64,000 nt of DNA from Halopseudomonas sabulinigri (GCF_900105255.1 NZ_LT629763.1:2356001-2420000); one strand, 5' to 3'; shown: positions 35,258-44,932, numbered from the stretch's first letter. Numbers and translations are program-made. Notes: generated by a model from the sequence alone, not told the origin.

Positions 35258-37212
35258 CGCTGACTCACCCGGGCCTTGACTGGCATCTCAGCATGCCAGG
35301 CCAGCAGCGCATGGCTGAAGTCATAGCTGGCGCCTTCGTAGTAAGCAATGCTACGGGCTACCAGCGGGTCGCTTGGCGTTGCCGTGGTTTCCAGACTTTC
35401 ACCCAACGCATGCTCATGCCGGCGTACCAGCTGACGGGGGCTGAGAATGGCCAGATTCTCGCCATCAAACAGCCCTAGATGCTGGTAATTACCGATCAGC
35501 GCACGGCCCGGGGCGCTGTCTTCACGCAGCACGTTGCGGCCAAAGAAGGTCGAGGTGTAATCCATGTTCAGCAGGCCGAGCAGGGTCGGGGCAATGTCGA
35601 TCTGGCTGGTCAGTGTGCTTACCTCGGCCGGTTGCACCACGCCAGGGGCGTAGATGAACAAGGGGATGTGGTAGTTGCTGACCGGCAGGTCTTCCTTGCC
35701 CGCGCTACCGGCGGTGTGGTCGGCCACAAAGACGAACAGGGTGTTGGCAAACCAGGGCTTTTGCCGCGCCTCACGCAGGAACTGGCCAATGGCATAGTCG
35801 GTGTACTTCACCGCGCCTTCGCGGCCACTGCCGGAGGGAATGTCGATGCGCCCTTCCGGGTAGCTGTAGGGCCGATGATTCGAGGTAGTCATCAGTTGCA
35901 GAAAGAACGGGCTGCCCTTGGCGAAATCGGCATCGGCCACTTTCAGCGTCTGCTGATACAGGTCTTCGTCGCTCATGCCCCAGGCATTGGTAAAAGTGAC
36001 CTCATCATCCGGCACGCTGGCCTGATCGACAATGCGGTAACCATTGCCGGCAAAGAAGGCATTCATGTTGTCGAAATAGCCGCGCCCGCCATACATGAAG
36101 ACACTGTCGTAACCCTGCGCACTGAACTGCTGGCCCAGACTGGCAAAGCCACTCTCGCGACCTACCCGTTTGACGATAGAGCGGCCCGGCGTGGGCGGGA
36201 TCGACAGGGTAATGGCCTCCAGGCCCCGCGTGGTGCGGGTGCCGGTGGCATACAGGTTGCTGAAGTACAGGCTCTGCTGGCGCAGCGCATCCAGCTCGGG
36301 GCTTAGGCCGCGGGTATCGCCTTCGCTGCCAAGATACTTGGCACTCAGGCTTTCGATGGTCACCAGTATCACGTTCATGTGTCTGGGCTGGCCGGGGTTG
36401 TCGATCTGCCGGCGAATACTCAGCGGATCCGACTCTACAAAGCGCGCATTCGGCTCGCGCACCTCATCACGCAATTGCGAAGCAACCTGCTGCAGCGGCA
36501 GCACCGGATAGAACTGCTCGTAATCCAGCTCATTGTTGCGGAACGCCGCAAAAAACTGGTAAGGCCCGTTAGCGGCCAGCTCATGCTGGTAAGCGTTGCC
36601 CCCACTACTGCGCGGGAAGGCCTGCCCTACCACCACAATACTCAACCCGAACAGCAGAGCCCAGCCCATCACCAGCGTACCGCGCTGACGCCAGGCCAAC
36701 ACCGGCGCCGCGGCCACGCTGCGCATCGCGCCACGCAAGGCCAGGGTCATAGCGATGGCAATCAGCGCCAGCACGCTAAGCAGCGGGTAGACCGGATAGG
36801 ATTCGAGAATATTGTTGAGCACTTCATCGGAATAGACCAGATAGTCCACCGCGATGAAGTTGAAGCGCACGCTGAACTCATCCCAGAACAGCCATTCCGC
36901 CACCGCCGTGAACAGCATGATGAAAATACTCAGGGTCAGTACTCCGTGCAGCAGCCGTTGGTTCCAGCGGCTATGCCAGAGTCGGGTCGGGGAGAGCAGC
37001 AGGTATAGAGCCAGTGGCGCGAGCGCGTACAGCAGAAATACCAGGTCGTAGACCAGGCCTTCGGTGTAGAGCGTCAGAGTATTGCCAAGCGTCAACTGCG
37101 CCTCCTGCACATGGGTCAATAGCAGCAGGCTGCGCGTTAGCACAAATACAGCCAGCCAGAGCAGGGAGAGCAGAGTGAGGAAACGGGTTTGCGCAAATTT
37201 TAGCGGGTGCAT
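35254..37212 (-). CDS. LTA-synthase-family sulfatase (phospholipid head-group transferase)
   Basis: 652 residues. Five membrane helices in the first 215 residues, then a periplasmic sulfatase-fold domain with metal ligand Glu in LVTIESLSAKYLG, nucleophile Thr in YATGTRTTRGLE and FVADHTAG. Members transfer phosphoglycerol or phosphoethanolamine from phospholipids to glycans or lipid A, leaving diacylglycerol. First gene of a minus-strand operon with PAP2 and dual-specificity phosphatase. A perfect ColR-box match lies 70 nt upstream of its start. Confidence 0.87.
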   Translation of the reverse strand: MHPLKFAQTRFLTLLSLLWLAVFVLTRSLLLLTHVQEAQLTLGNTLTLYTEGLVYDLVFLLYALAPLALYLLLSPTRLWHSRWNQRLLHGVLTLSIFIMLFTAVAEWLFWDEFSVRFNFIAVDYLVYSDEVLNNILESYPVYPLLSVLALIAIAMTLALRGAMRSVAAAPVLAWRQRGTLVMGWALLFGLSIVVVGQAFPRSSGGNAYQHELAANGPYQFFAAFRNNELDYEQFYPVLPLQQVASQLRDEVREPNARFVESDPLSIRRQIDNPGQPRHMNVILVTIESLSAKYLGSEGDTRGLSPELDALRQQSLYFSNLYATGTRTTRGLEAITLSIPPTPGRSIVKRVGRESGFASLGQQFSAQGYDSVFMYGGRGYFDNMNAFFAGNGYRIVDQASVPDDEVTFTNAWGMSDEDLYQQTLKVADADFAKGSPFFLQLMTTSNHRPYSYPEGRIDIPSGSGREGAVKYTDYAIGQFLREARQKPWFANTLFVFVADHTAGSAGKEDLPVSNYHIPLFIYAPGVVQPAEVSTLTSQIDIAPTLLGLLNMDYTSTFFGRNVLREDSAPGRALIGNYQHLGLFDGENLAILSPRQLVRRHEHALGESLETTATPSDPLVARSIAYYEGASYDFSHALLAWHAEMPVKARVSQR

Positions 37213-37281
37213 TGTATGATCCGGGTTGATGAAACTGGCGCAAGTGTGGCCATACTGCTGTCAGCAGATCGTCAACTCCCC

Positions 37282-37297
37282 GTGAAAAAAACGTTAA
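37282..37297 (-). promoter_or_regulatory. ColR box upstream of the sulfatase operon
   Basis: The minus strand reads TTAACGTTTTTTTCAC. It fits every position of the ColR consensus as I remember it from P. putida (YYNASNNYTTTTTCAC). It lies in the 113-bp divergent spacer between colR and the sulfatase gene. Confidence 0.65.
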
Positions 37298-37325
37298 ATA
37301 TCCGCCCTGCTGCCGAGGCCACTGC

Positions 37326-38009
37326 ATGCGTATTCTGGTAATCGAAGACAACCGCGACATCCTGGCCAACGTGCTGGACTACCTGCAGCTCAAGGGCTAC
37401 ACCGTGGACTGCGCGCAGGATGGCCTCTCCGGCCTGCATCTGGCCGTGACGGATCACTATGATCTGATCGTGCTGGATGTCATGTTGCCGGGCATGGACG
37501 GATACCAGTTGTGCCAACGCCTGCGCGACGATGCCCAGCGCGACACCCCGATCATCATGCTGACCGCCCGCGATCAGCTGGATGACCGTCTCAAGGGGCT
37601 CAACAGCGGTGCCGACGACTATCTGGTAAAACCCTTTGCCCTCTCCGAGCTGGTCGCACGGATCGAGGCCATCCTGCGCCGCAGCCAGGGCGGCGCACGG
37701 CACCAATTGCAGGTGGCCGAGCTGATCTACAACCTCGACACCCTGCAGGTCAGCCGTCAGGGAAAACCGCTGAAACTCAACCCTGTCGGTCTCAAGCTGC
37801 TGGAAGTGCTGATGCGCAAAAGCCCGGCGGTAGTTCGCCGCGCGGTACTGGAAGAAACCCTGTGGGGCGAGGAGCTACCCGATAGCGACAGCTTGCGCAG
37901 CCACGTACACCAATTACGCCAGGTGATCGACAAACCCTTCGAGCAGCCCCTACTGCACACCGTGCACGGCCTTGGCTACTGTCTGGCAGAGCGCAGCGAT
38001 GAACGCTAA
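37326..38009 (+). CDS. colR: Response regulator ColR
   Basis: 227 residues. Receiver (VIEDNRD, phospho-Asp in LIVLDVMLPGMDGY, Lys in LVKPFALSEL) and OmpR-type DNA-binding domain ending LRSHVHQLRQVIDKPFE then LLHTVHGLGY, which closely resembles ColR of P. putida and P. aeruginosa as I recall it. ColR regulates LPS-modification and membrane genes in response to zinc, iron and other metals. Overlaps colS by 11 nt. Confidence 0.88.
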   Translation: MRILVIEDNRDILANVLDYLQLKGYTVDCAQDGLSGLHLAVTDHYDLIVLDVMLPGMDGYQLCQRLRDDAQRDTPIIMLTARDQLDDRLKGLNSGADDYLVKPFALSELVARIEAILRRSQGGARHQLQVAELIYNLDTLQVSRQGKPLKLNPVGLKLLEVLMRKSPAVVRRAVLEETLWGEELPDSDSLRSHVHQLRQVIDKPFEQPLLHTVHGLGYCLAERSDER

Positions 38010-39261
38010 ACAACCCCTGGTCCGCCGAATCGTCATTGCCTTCACGCTGATGACGCTGATCGTCAGCGGGGCGTTTTCACTCGGCATTGTGGCCATCGTG
38101 CATTTCATTGAAGAGCACCTGGTGTCGCAGGAAATGAACGAAGAGCTCGACAGCATTCTGCAAAAGGATCTCGCCAAGGGCCTGGCGCCCCGGCTGGATC
38201 TCAAGACCCGGCTGTTTGCCTCGCACATGCCCGGGTATGAGATTCCACAGAGTTTTATCGGGCTGGATGAAGGATTCAACGAATTGGTTAACGACAAGGG
38301 GGCTTTCTACGTCTTTATCCGCGATACACCGCAGCAGCGCTATCTGCTGGTGCAGGAGCAGGCCGAATTCGAAGCCCGTGAGAATGCGCTGTTTGCTGTG
38401 GTCTTCGCCGGCTTTGTGCTCAGCGTCTTGGCCGCCTGGCTACTCGGCTGGCTGATGGCTCGCACCATCATCGCGCCGCTGACCCGGCTGGCACGGCAGG
38501 TACGCCACCGCGACCAACTGCTTACCCTGGCGCCCAATCTGGCCCCCGATTACCCGGACGATGAGGTCGGCCACCTGGCCGCTGCCTTTGATGAAACCCT
38601 CGGGCAACTGCGCAACTCGCTCGAACGCGAGCGGCTATTTACCAGCGATGTCAGCCACGAGTTGCGTACGCCGCTGATGGTCATCGCCTCATCTGCCGAG
38701 TTGCTCGAAGCTGCAACATTGGAAGAACGGCAAAACCGCCAACTCAACCGCATCAAACGCGCCACCAATGAAATCAACGAGCTGGTAGAGACCTTCTTGT
38801 TGCTTGCCCGCGCCAACAACACCGCACAGCCCTTGGCCGGAGGTGCCAGCCTGGCACAGGTCGCTGATGAACAGGCGCGGCGCTGGGGGTCACGCTTTAC
38901 GGAAAAGCAACTGCACTTCGAGCTGGTTACCGAAAGTCCTGCGGCAGGGGTATATCACGCGGGCCTGCTGGCCACAGTGATGTCAAACCTGTTGCGCAAC
39001 GCCTTGCACTACACCGAGCACGGTGGCGTCCGGCTGGTGCTGGAGGCAGACGGCTTTCGTGTTGAAGACAGCGGTCAGGGGGTGCCCAGCGACCAGCAGG
39101 ACAGCATCTTTCAGCCCTTCGTGCGCGGCGCGCAGGCCCGTGGCGAAGGGCTGGGATTGGGGCTGTCGCTGGTCAAGCGTATCTGCGCGCACCAGCACTG
39201 GCAGGTCCGCCTGTATTCACTGCCCGCTGGCGGCAGTTGCTTCGCAGTCAAGCTCGGCTGA
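37999..39261 (+). CDS. colS: Sensor histidine kinase ColS
   Basis: 420 residues. TM about 10-32, an acidic periplasmic loop of about 95 residues rich in Glu (FIEEHLVSQEMNEELDS), TM about 130-152, HAMP, HisKA with SDVSHELRTPLMVIASS and HATPase with NLLRNALHYTE, EDSGQGVP and GEGLGLGLSLV. The acidic loop fits the metal-binding role known for ColS. Coupled to colR. Confidence 0.87.
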   Translation: MNAKQPLVRRIVIAFTLMTLIVSGAFSLGIVAIVHFIEEHLVSQEMNEELDSILQKDLAKGLAPRLDLKTRLFASHMPGYEIPQSFIGLDEGFNELVNDKGAFYVFIRDTPQQRYLLVQEQAEFEARENALFAVVFAGFVLSVLAAWLLGWLMARTIIAPLTRLARQVRHRDQLLTLAPNLAPDYPDDEVGHLAAAFDETLGQLRNSLERERLFTSDVSHELRTPLMVIASSAELLEAATLEERQNRQLNRIKRATNEINELVETFLLLARANNTAQPLAGGASLAQVADEQARRWGSRFTEKQLHFELVTESPAAGVYHAGLLATVMSNLLRNALHYTEHGGVRLVLEADGFRVEDSGQGVPSDQQDSIFQPFVRGAQARGEGLGLGLSLVKRICAHQHWQVRLYSLPAGGSCFAVKLG

Positions 39262-39300
39262 CCTGCCCCCAGCGCGCCGGCCGATTGCTGATTTTGGCTT

Positions 39301-39316
39301 TTCACGCTTTTTTCAC
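39301..39316 (+). promoter_or_regulatory. ColR box upstream of the methyltransferase operon
   Basis: TTCACGCTTTTTTCAC fits the same 16-position ColR consensus exactly. TTCAC is repeated at 11 bp spacing (39301 and 39312), one helical turn. It lies 70 nt before the methyltransferase start. Confidence 0.65.
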
Positions 39317-39385
39317 ATCCCTTTGACAGTCACTTGACCTGCTGCTGCGTAGTCTGGCCCGCATGAACACTCTGAGGGCCCTGTG

Positions 39386-40078
39386 ATGACCAAGTCAAAA
39401 GCGATCGAGTTGGCGTTTTCCGACAAGTACGACCAAGAGCACGCCTACCAGTATCTGCAAAAGCATCAGACCGGACTCTCGCGCCGTCTGTCCAGCTGGC
39501 GCGACATGCAGTTGGCGCGGCGTGCACTACAAGACGCTGGCGAGCCGAATCTGGTACTGGATCTGCCCTGTGGCGCAGGGCGCTTCTGGCCGCTGCTGGC
39601 CGAGGCGCCCAACCGGGTGATTCTCGCCGCCGACAACTCCGCCGACATGCTGCAGACCGCACGGCAAGGGCAACCGGCGCACGTTGTCTCGCGGGTCAAG
39701 ACTTTCCAGACCTCTGCCTTTGACATCGACCTGGGCGACAACGCCGTCGACAGCATCTTCTGCATGCGTCTGATTCATCACGTGGCCGAGCAGGAGCACC
39801 GCCTGGCGATGCTGCGCGAACTGTGCCGGGTTACCCGCGATACGGTGATCATTTCGCTCTGGGTCGATGGCAACTACAAGGCCTGGAAGCGCAAAAGACT
39901 GGAGGCCCGTCGCGCCGCCCGCGGCAAACGCACCGATAACCAGAACCGCTTTCTGGTGCAGCGGGAAACCATCGAAAGTGAATTCCGCCAGGCGGGGTTC
40001 AGCATAGTCAACCACCATGACTTTCTACCCGGCTACGCCATGTGGCGCGTCTATGTACTGCGCAAGGTGCGCAAGTGA
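39386..40078 (+). CDS. Class I SAM-dependent methyltransferase of the ColR locus
   Basis: 230 residues from ATG (a GTG one codon earlier is possible). SAM motif I VLDLPCGAGRFW near 57-68, motif II AADNSADML, motif IV region FCMRLIHHVAEQEHR. No signal peptide. It is coupled (GTGA) to the LPS-kinase-like gene. In P. putida and P. aeruginosa a methyltransferase/kinase pair next to colRS acts on lipopolysaccharide; the same role is inferred here. Confidence 0.83.
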   Translation: MTKSKAIELAFSDKYDQEHAYQYLQKHQTGLSRRLSSWRDMQLARRALQDAGEPNLVLDLPCGAGRFWPLLAEAPNRVILAADNSADMLQTARQGQPAHVVSRVKTFQTSAFDIDLGDNAVDSIFCMRLIHHVAEQEHRLAMLRELCRVTRDTVIISLWVDGNYKAWKRKRLEARRAARGKRTDNQNRFLVQRETIESEFRQAGFSIVNHHDFLPGYAMWRVYVLRKVRK

Positions 40079-40797
40079 GCGCGGTCTCGTGGCACCCCGA
40101 TGGCTTGCTGCCCGATTTCGCGCAAGCGCGCTTCGAGCGCTGGTGGGGCATGGACGGCGCATGGGTCGAGGAAAAGAACCAGCGGCGTGGTGGCGAAAGC
40201 GGCGTCAAGCGCTTGCAGCCTCTGCAGCCCGGCAAGCCACCGCTCTACAGCAAGCGTCAGGTGGGCCACATCTTCCGCTCACTGCGGCATCCGCTGGGCC
40301 TGCCCACGGTATTGCGCGAAGAGCAGGCGTTGATCGCCTGCGAACAGCTGGGGGTGCCGGTGCCCAAACGCGTGTTCTGCGCCGCCCGCAAACACGGCGG
40401 TCAGTGGCAGGCGTTGCTGATTACCGAAGAGCTCAGTGGTTTTGTCAGCCTGGATGACTGGTACGCCAACCATAGTGCGGTGCTGAGCCATGCGCGCCGT
40501 CAGGCCGTGCTGCGCAGACTGGCACTGGTGCTGCGCAGGCTGCACCGGGGCAAGCGCCAGCACGGCAGCCTCTACAGCAAGCACATCTATGTCAGCCTGT
40601 CTGGCGCGCAACCGCAGATTGCGCTGCTGGATCTGGAGAAAAGCCGCTGCCGCCTGCTGCGTCGGCAGGCAATGCAACATGATATGGAGCAGTTCTATCG
40701 TCGGCGCGGCGCCATGCCACAGGCTGACTGGGACTATCTGTTGCACTGCTACTGCGACAGCCAGCTGGAACGCGGGGTGGTTGGCGATGCCTATTGA
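40075..40797 (+). CDS. Lipopolysaccharide kinase (InaA-like)
   Basis: 240 residues from a GTG that overlaps the methyltransferase stop (GTGA). Kinase-like features: YSKRQVGHIFRSLRHP in place of a glycine loop, RLHRGKRQHGSLYSKHIYV (catalytic loop) and IALLDLEKSRCR in the DFG position. Resembles the InaA/WaaP heptose-kinase family that phosphorylates LPS core. It overlaps dgkA by 11 nt. Confidence 0.8.
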   Translation: MSAVSWHPDGLLPDFAQARFERWWGMDGAWVEEKNQRRGGESGVKRLQPLQPGKPPLYSKRQVGHIFRSLRHPLGLPTVLREEQALIACEQLGVPVPKRVFCAARKHGGQWQALLITEELSGFVSLDDWYANHSAVLSHARRQAVLRRLALVLRRLHRGKRQHGSLYSKHIYVSLSGAQPQIALLDLEKSRCRLLRRQAMQHDMEQFYRRRGAMPQADWDYLLHCYCDSQLERGVVGDAY

Positions 40798-41179
40798 TCC
40801 CCCACCCAACGACGACGCTCTGGCGCTGAAAAGTCGCGGCGGCGTCAGCCGGGTGTTCAAGGCCACCGGCTATTCGCTGGCCGGGCTGCGCGCCGCCATT
40901 GTCGGCGAAGCGGCCTTCCGCCAACTGTTGGTCCTCAGCGCGGTGCTGATTCCGCTGGCCTGTGTACTGCAAGTCAGTGCGCTGGAGCGTGCTGTCCTGC
41001 TGCTGGTGGTTTTCGTAGCGCTGATAGTGGAACTGCTCAATTCGGCCATCGAGGCCGTGGTGGACCGTATCTCGCTGAAGCTGCACCCGCTGTCGAAGCA
41101 GGCCAAGGACATGGGCAGCGCCGCCCAGCTGATCTCCCTGTTGATGATATTGACCGTCTGGCTGGTGATCCTGCTCTGA
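40787..41179 (+). CDS. dgkA: Diacylglycerol kinase DgkA
   Basis: 130 residues, three membrane helices. Signature: GEAAFRQLLVL, then ELLNSAIEAVVDRIS with the catalytic Glu and Asn, then HPLSKQAKDMGSAAQL. It phosphorylates diacylglycerol at the inner membrane. Position between the LPS kinase and a sulfatase-type transferase suggests it recycles the diacylglycerol the transferases release. Confidence 0.94.
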   Translation: MPIDPPPNDDALALKSRGGVSRVFKATGYSLAGLRAAIVGEAAFRQLLVLSAVLIPLACVLQVSALERAVLLLVVFVALIVELLNSAIEAVVDRISLKLHPLSKQAKDMGSAAQLISLLMILTVWLVILL

Positions 41180-41216
41180 CACCGATGCCCACCGCCCCCC
41201 AGGAATACTTGTAATC

Positions 41217-43319
41217 ATGCTTTCTTCCCATCGCACGGCTGAGTCGTCTCAGTCGGTTGTAGGCCTGCGTGGCCAATTGCTGTTTGTGCTTGCCTCGCTC
41301 TTCGCGTTGACCCTGTTGCTCAGTCTGTTGCGGGCGGCCTTGCTGGCCTTCAACTGGGAACTGGCAGCAGAATCCGGCTGGGCTCAGCTGGGCGAAGCCT
41401 TTTTCAATGGTCTGCGCTTTGACCTACGCGTTGTGATCATCGCGGGCGCACCGCTGATCCTGTCGTTTTTCAGCGTCACCCTGATGCAGCGGCGTGGTCT
41501 GCAGTGCGCCTGGCTGACCTTCGCTGCCGTGTTGCTCAGCCTGCTCGGCGTGGTTGAGCTGAATTTTTACCGGGAGTTCCACCAGCGGCTGAACGCGCTG
41601 GTGTTTCAGTACCTGCAGGAAGACCCGGCGACCGTGTTGCGTATGCTCTGGTACGGCTTTCCGGTGGTGCGCCTGCTGCTCGCACTGGCGGCACTCTCGT
41701 TCGCCATGTTCCGTCTGTTCCGCTGGCTGGATCGGCATACCCGCGTGACACCAACGGCCAACAGCACTCGGCTGACCCAACGCGGCGCGCTTATCGCACG
41801 ACTCGGGGTGCTGATACTCATGCTGCTCAGCTCCACAGTACTGGCGCGCGGCACCCTGCGACAGGGCCCGCCACTACGCTGGGGTGATGCCTTTACTACC
41901 GACTCGATGTTCGCCAACCAGTTGGGGCTGACCCCGGCACTCACCCTGTACGCTGCAGCCAAGGCGCAGTACTCCAGCCACCGTGACAACGCCTGGCTGG
42001 ACCTGATGCCCACGCAGCAGGCCACCGCGATCACGCGCCAGTTGCTGCTGGGGCCACATGATCAGCTGGTAGAACCTGAGCTGGCACCGGTACGCCGCGA
42101 TTATCTACCCCCCAGCGACGGCACGCTGCCGATTCGCAACGTAGTGGTTATCCTGATGGAGAGCTTTGCCGGATACTACACCGGCGCCCTGGGCTCACCG
42201 CTGGAGATCACCCCCGAGTTCGATAAACTGAGCGAGCAGGGCCTGCTATTTACCCGTTATTTCTCCAACGGCACGCACACGCACCAGGGCATGTTCGCCA
42301 CCATGGCGTGCTTTCCCAATGTGCCCGGCTTTGAGTACCTGATGCAGGAGCCCGAAGGTGGCCATCAGTTTTCCGGCTTGCCGCAGCTGCTCGGCGCTCG
42401 CGACTTCAATGACCTGTACGTCTACAACGGTGATTTTGCCTGGGACAACCAGCGCGGCTTTTTCGGCAACCAGGGCATGACCCGCTTTATCGGCCGCAAC
42501 GAGTACGTCAACCCGGTAGTCTCTGACCCCACCTGGGGCGTCTCCGACCAGGACATGTTTGACCGCGCGGTGACAGAGTTGCGCGCCATGCCCAGCGATA
42601 AACCCTTCTATGCACTGCTGCAAACGCTGTCGAATCACACACCCTACGCTCTACCCAGCCCGCTACCGGTAGCCGACGTCACTGGCCAGGGGAATTACGC
42701 CAATGAACACCTGAGCGCCATGCGCTATTCAGACTGGGCGCTGGGTCGCTTCTTCGAGCAGATCAGGAACGAACCCTATTACGCTGAAACGCTGTTCGTC
42801 ATCGTTGGCGACCATGGCTTCGGCACACCGCAACAACTCACCGACCTGGACCTGCTGCGCTTCCATGTGCCGCTGCTGCTGATCGCCCCCGGCATGACCG
42901 AGCGCTTTGGCGAGCGCAACGCCATTGTCGGTAGCCAGGTCGACATAGTACCCACCATCATGGGCCGGCTGGGCGGCAAGCTACGGCACCAGTGCTGGGG
43001 CCGCGACCTGCTCAGCCTGCCAGCGGACGATCCCGGCCTGGCGATCATCAAACCCTCTGGCGGCGGCCAGACCGTGGGCATCATTCGCGCTGATCAGGTG
43101 GTCATTCAGCCCCGCGGCGAGCCGGCCAAAGCCTACCGTTATCAGCTTGGCGCCGACCCTCGGGCCATCGCCGAACCGGACGTGCCGCACCTGAATGACT
43201 GGCAGCTGCAACTGGAAGCCTACGTGCAGACCGCCACGCAGGCGCTGTTGAACGATCAGGTTGGCGTCGAGGTTGCCAAAAGCCAAGCCGTCACAGCAGA
43301 TCCCGCCAGCGCGCGGTAA
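41217..43319 (+). CDS. LTA-synthase-family sulfatase, second copy
   Basis: 700 residues. About five membrane helices within the first 210 residues, then a periplasmic sulfatase domain: metal Glu in VVILMESFAGYYTG, nucleophile Thr in FSNGTHTHQGMFA and FVIVGDHGFG. Family relation to the copy at 35254 is clear but the two differ widely, so this is not a recent duplication. Last gene of the ColR-box operon, 37 nt after dgkA. Probably transfers phosphoglycerol or phosphoethanolamine to an envelope acceptor. Confidence 0.86.
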   Translation: MLSSHRTAESSQSVVGLRGQLLFVLASLFALTLLLSLLRAALLAFNWELAAESGWAQLGEAFFNGLRFDLRVVIIAGAPLILSFFSVTLMQRRGLQCAWLTFAAVLLSLLGVVELNFYREFHQRLNALVFQYLQEDPATVLRMLWYGFPVVRLLLALAALSFAMFRLFRWLDRHTRVTPTANSTRLTQRGALIARLGVLILMLLSSTVLARGTLRQGPPLRWGDAFTTDSMFANQLGLTPALTLYAAAKAQYSSHRDNAWLDLMPTQQATAITRQLLLGPHDQLVEPELAPVRRDYLPPSDGTLPIRNVVVILMESFAGYYTGALGSPLEITPEFDKLSEQGLLFTRYFSNGTHTHQGMFATMACFPNVPGFEYLMQEPEGGHQFSGLPQLLGARDFNDLYVYNGDFAWDNQRGFFGNQGMTRFIGRNEYVNPVVSDPTWGVSDQDMFDRAVTELRAMPSDKPFYALLQTLSNHTPYALPSPLPVADVTGQGNYANEHLSAMRYSDWALGRFFEQIRNEPYYAETLFVIVGDHGFGTPQQLTDLDLLRFHVPLLLIAPGMTERFGERNAIVGSQVDIVPTIMGRLGGKLRHQCWGRDLLSLPADDPGLAIIKPSGGGQTVGIIRADQVVIQPRGEPAKAYRYQLGADPRAIAEPDVPHLNDWQLQLEAYVQTATQALLNDQVGVEVAKSQAVTADPASAR

Positions 43320-43325
43320 CAGCAC

Positions 43326-43358
43326 CCCCGGCCAACAGGCGCTGGCCAGGGGCCTTTC
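43326..43358 (+). terminator. Terminator after the sulfatase gene
   Basis: CCCCGGCCA (43326-43334), loop, TGGCCAGGGG (43343-43352) with one bulged base, followed by CCTTTC. It lies between convergent genes. Confidence 0.6.
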
Positions 43359-43365
43359 AGCGCGG

Positions 43366-44883
43366 TCAACCTGAGCTGGTTGACCAGCGTGAGGCCCTGG
43401 CGCGCTGACTCGCCCGTGCGCCTGCCTTGCGGCGCAAGCGACGCCAGCCCAGCACCACGCCGGTAACGCTGATGATCAGGCCGCCCAGACTGAAGCCAAC
43501 CATCAGCACATCCCACAGCGGCCGGTTCTGCAGCAGCGGCAACCAGTCCCAACTGTGCAACAGCGCAAACAGCACGCGTGACACCCGGCGGCCGGTACCG
43601 GCCTGACTGAGAATCTCTCCAGTGTAGGGGTCGATATGCAGCCAGGTTTGTGCGGCATCCGGGTAGGCGACGCGCAGCATCGGCAACGGCTTGGCCAAGT
43701 GCCCGAGCATGCTGTGCTCGGTACGCGGGTAATAGTAGAAGTCGTAGTCATTGAGCCACTGCATGTGCGGTGGCTCGGCGGGCCACACCGCCGCTGCCGC
43801 GCGCTCGAGCACGGCAGTCGGCACACGCTCGAGGACCGGCCCACCGCCCAGGCTCACCCGCGTGGCACCTTGGGCGTCCTGCGCTACCACCAGCGCCTCA
43901 CCAGCCACCTGCCGCCACACCAACTCGACCGGTATCAGCCCGCTGCGCTGAAAGCGTTGCAGCAACTGCGCCGGGCTTTGCCCGACACGTTCAGGTACCA
44001 GCGCGCCGCCGGCATAGGCTCGGGTATCCAAAGAAACAGCCGGGCTGAATACCGACCAGGGGTTCATCGACATCAGGCCGCTGAAAACCCAGGTCACCAG
44101 CAGGCCACCTGCGCCCAAGCCGACCAGATGATGCCAGCGCCCCATACCCTGATAAGGTGAGTGCGAGCCATTGCGATAACGCCGTTTACCGTGCCAACGC
44201 ATCACCCCCAGCAACATGCCAAGCAGCGCCATCACCGTCGCCGCCAGCGACAGGTACACCACGGTGTTGTGCCAGGCAGGTTGCAGCCAGTTGCCACGTA
44301 GCGGATAAAGCCAGTGAATCCAGGTTCCCACCCAATTCCACAGTCGCTCGTTGGCCGTGGCGTCGCGCACCACCGCGCCGGTTTGGCTGGAGATGTAGAG
44401 CAGCCGCTGCTCGGGGTCCTGCAGTTGCACGCGGTACAGCGGCCGCTCGGTATCCAGCCCGCGCGAGTGCGTCCAGGCGTCTTCATCAATCAAACCCTGG
44501 GCCTGCATTGGCGTGTGCGGAGCAAACTGCTGCGCCGCCTGCAAGGCCTGCGCCGGGCTGATCGATTTTACCCGCGCGCCATCACGCGCATTCACCACCT
44601 GGCGCTGGCCACCGGCGAACGTCAGTACATAATGCGGCTCGCCACGCAGGCTGGTCAGCCGCACCGTCTGCAATGCGCCTTCGGCATCTGCCGTCATCGA
44701 GCTCAGCGCGACGCAGCAATTTTCCAGCGCCAGCGGCGGCAAGTGGGCCAGATGTTCGCGGGGCGTCAGTTTGGGGTAACCCACGTACACCATCACCACG
44801 CCAGAAAAAAACCACATGGCCATGAACAGGCAGAGCGCTATACCCAACCAGCGATGCCAGAGAAACAGATAGCGTTTCATCAC
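43366..44883 (-). CDS. PepSY-domain membrane protein (iron-uptake associated)
   Basis: 505 residues, four membrane helices (about 10-33, 200-225, 250-275, 455-480) with PepSY-like periplasmic parts between them. Typical His pairs LWHRWLGIAL, TWIHWLYPLRG, WHHLVGLGAG and LLHSWDWLPL, as in PepSY-TM proteins encoded beside siderophore receptors. A possible role is reduction or release of the imported metal. 49 nt downstream of the TonB-dependent receptor gene. Confidence 0.85.
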   Translation of the reverse strand: MMKRYLFLWHRWLGIALCLFMAMWFFSGVVMVYVGYPKLTPREHLAHLPPLALENCCVALSSMTADAEGALQTVRLTSLRGEPHYVLTFAGGQRQVVNARDGARVKSISPAQALQAAQQFAPHTPMQAQGLIDEDAWTHSRGLDTERPLYRVQLQDPEQRLLYISSQTGAVVRDATANERLWNWVGTWIHWLYPLRGNWLQPAWHNTVVYLSLAATVMALLGMLLGVMRWHGKRRYRNGSHSPYQGMGRWHHLVGLGAGGLLVTWVFSGLMSMNPWSVFSPAVSLDTRAYAGGALVPERVGQSPAQLLQRFQRSGLIPVELVWRQVAGEALVVAQDAQGATRVSLGGGPVLERVPTAVLERAAAAVWPAEPPHMQWLNDYDFYYYPRTEHSMLGHLAKPLPMLRVAYPDAAQTWLHIDPYTGEILSQAGTGRRVSRVLFALLHSWDWLPLLQNRPLWDVLMVGFSLGGLIISVTGVVLGWRRLRRKAGARASQRARASRWSTSSG

Positions 44884-44932
44884 TCTCTCCCGGCCGGCGA
44901 GTGGCTGGCACCCGCCGGCGGCTGTCTACTGG

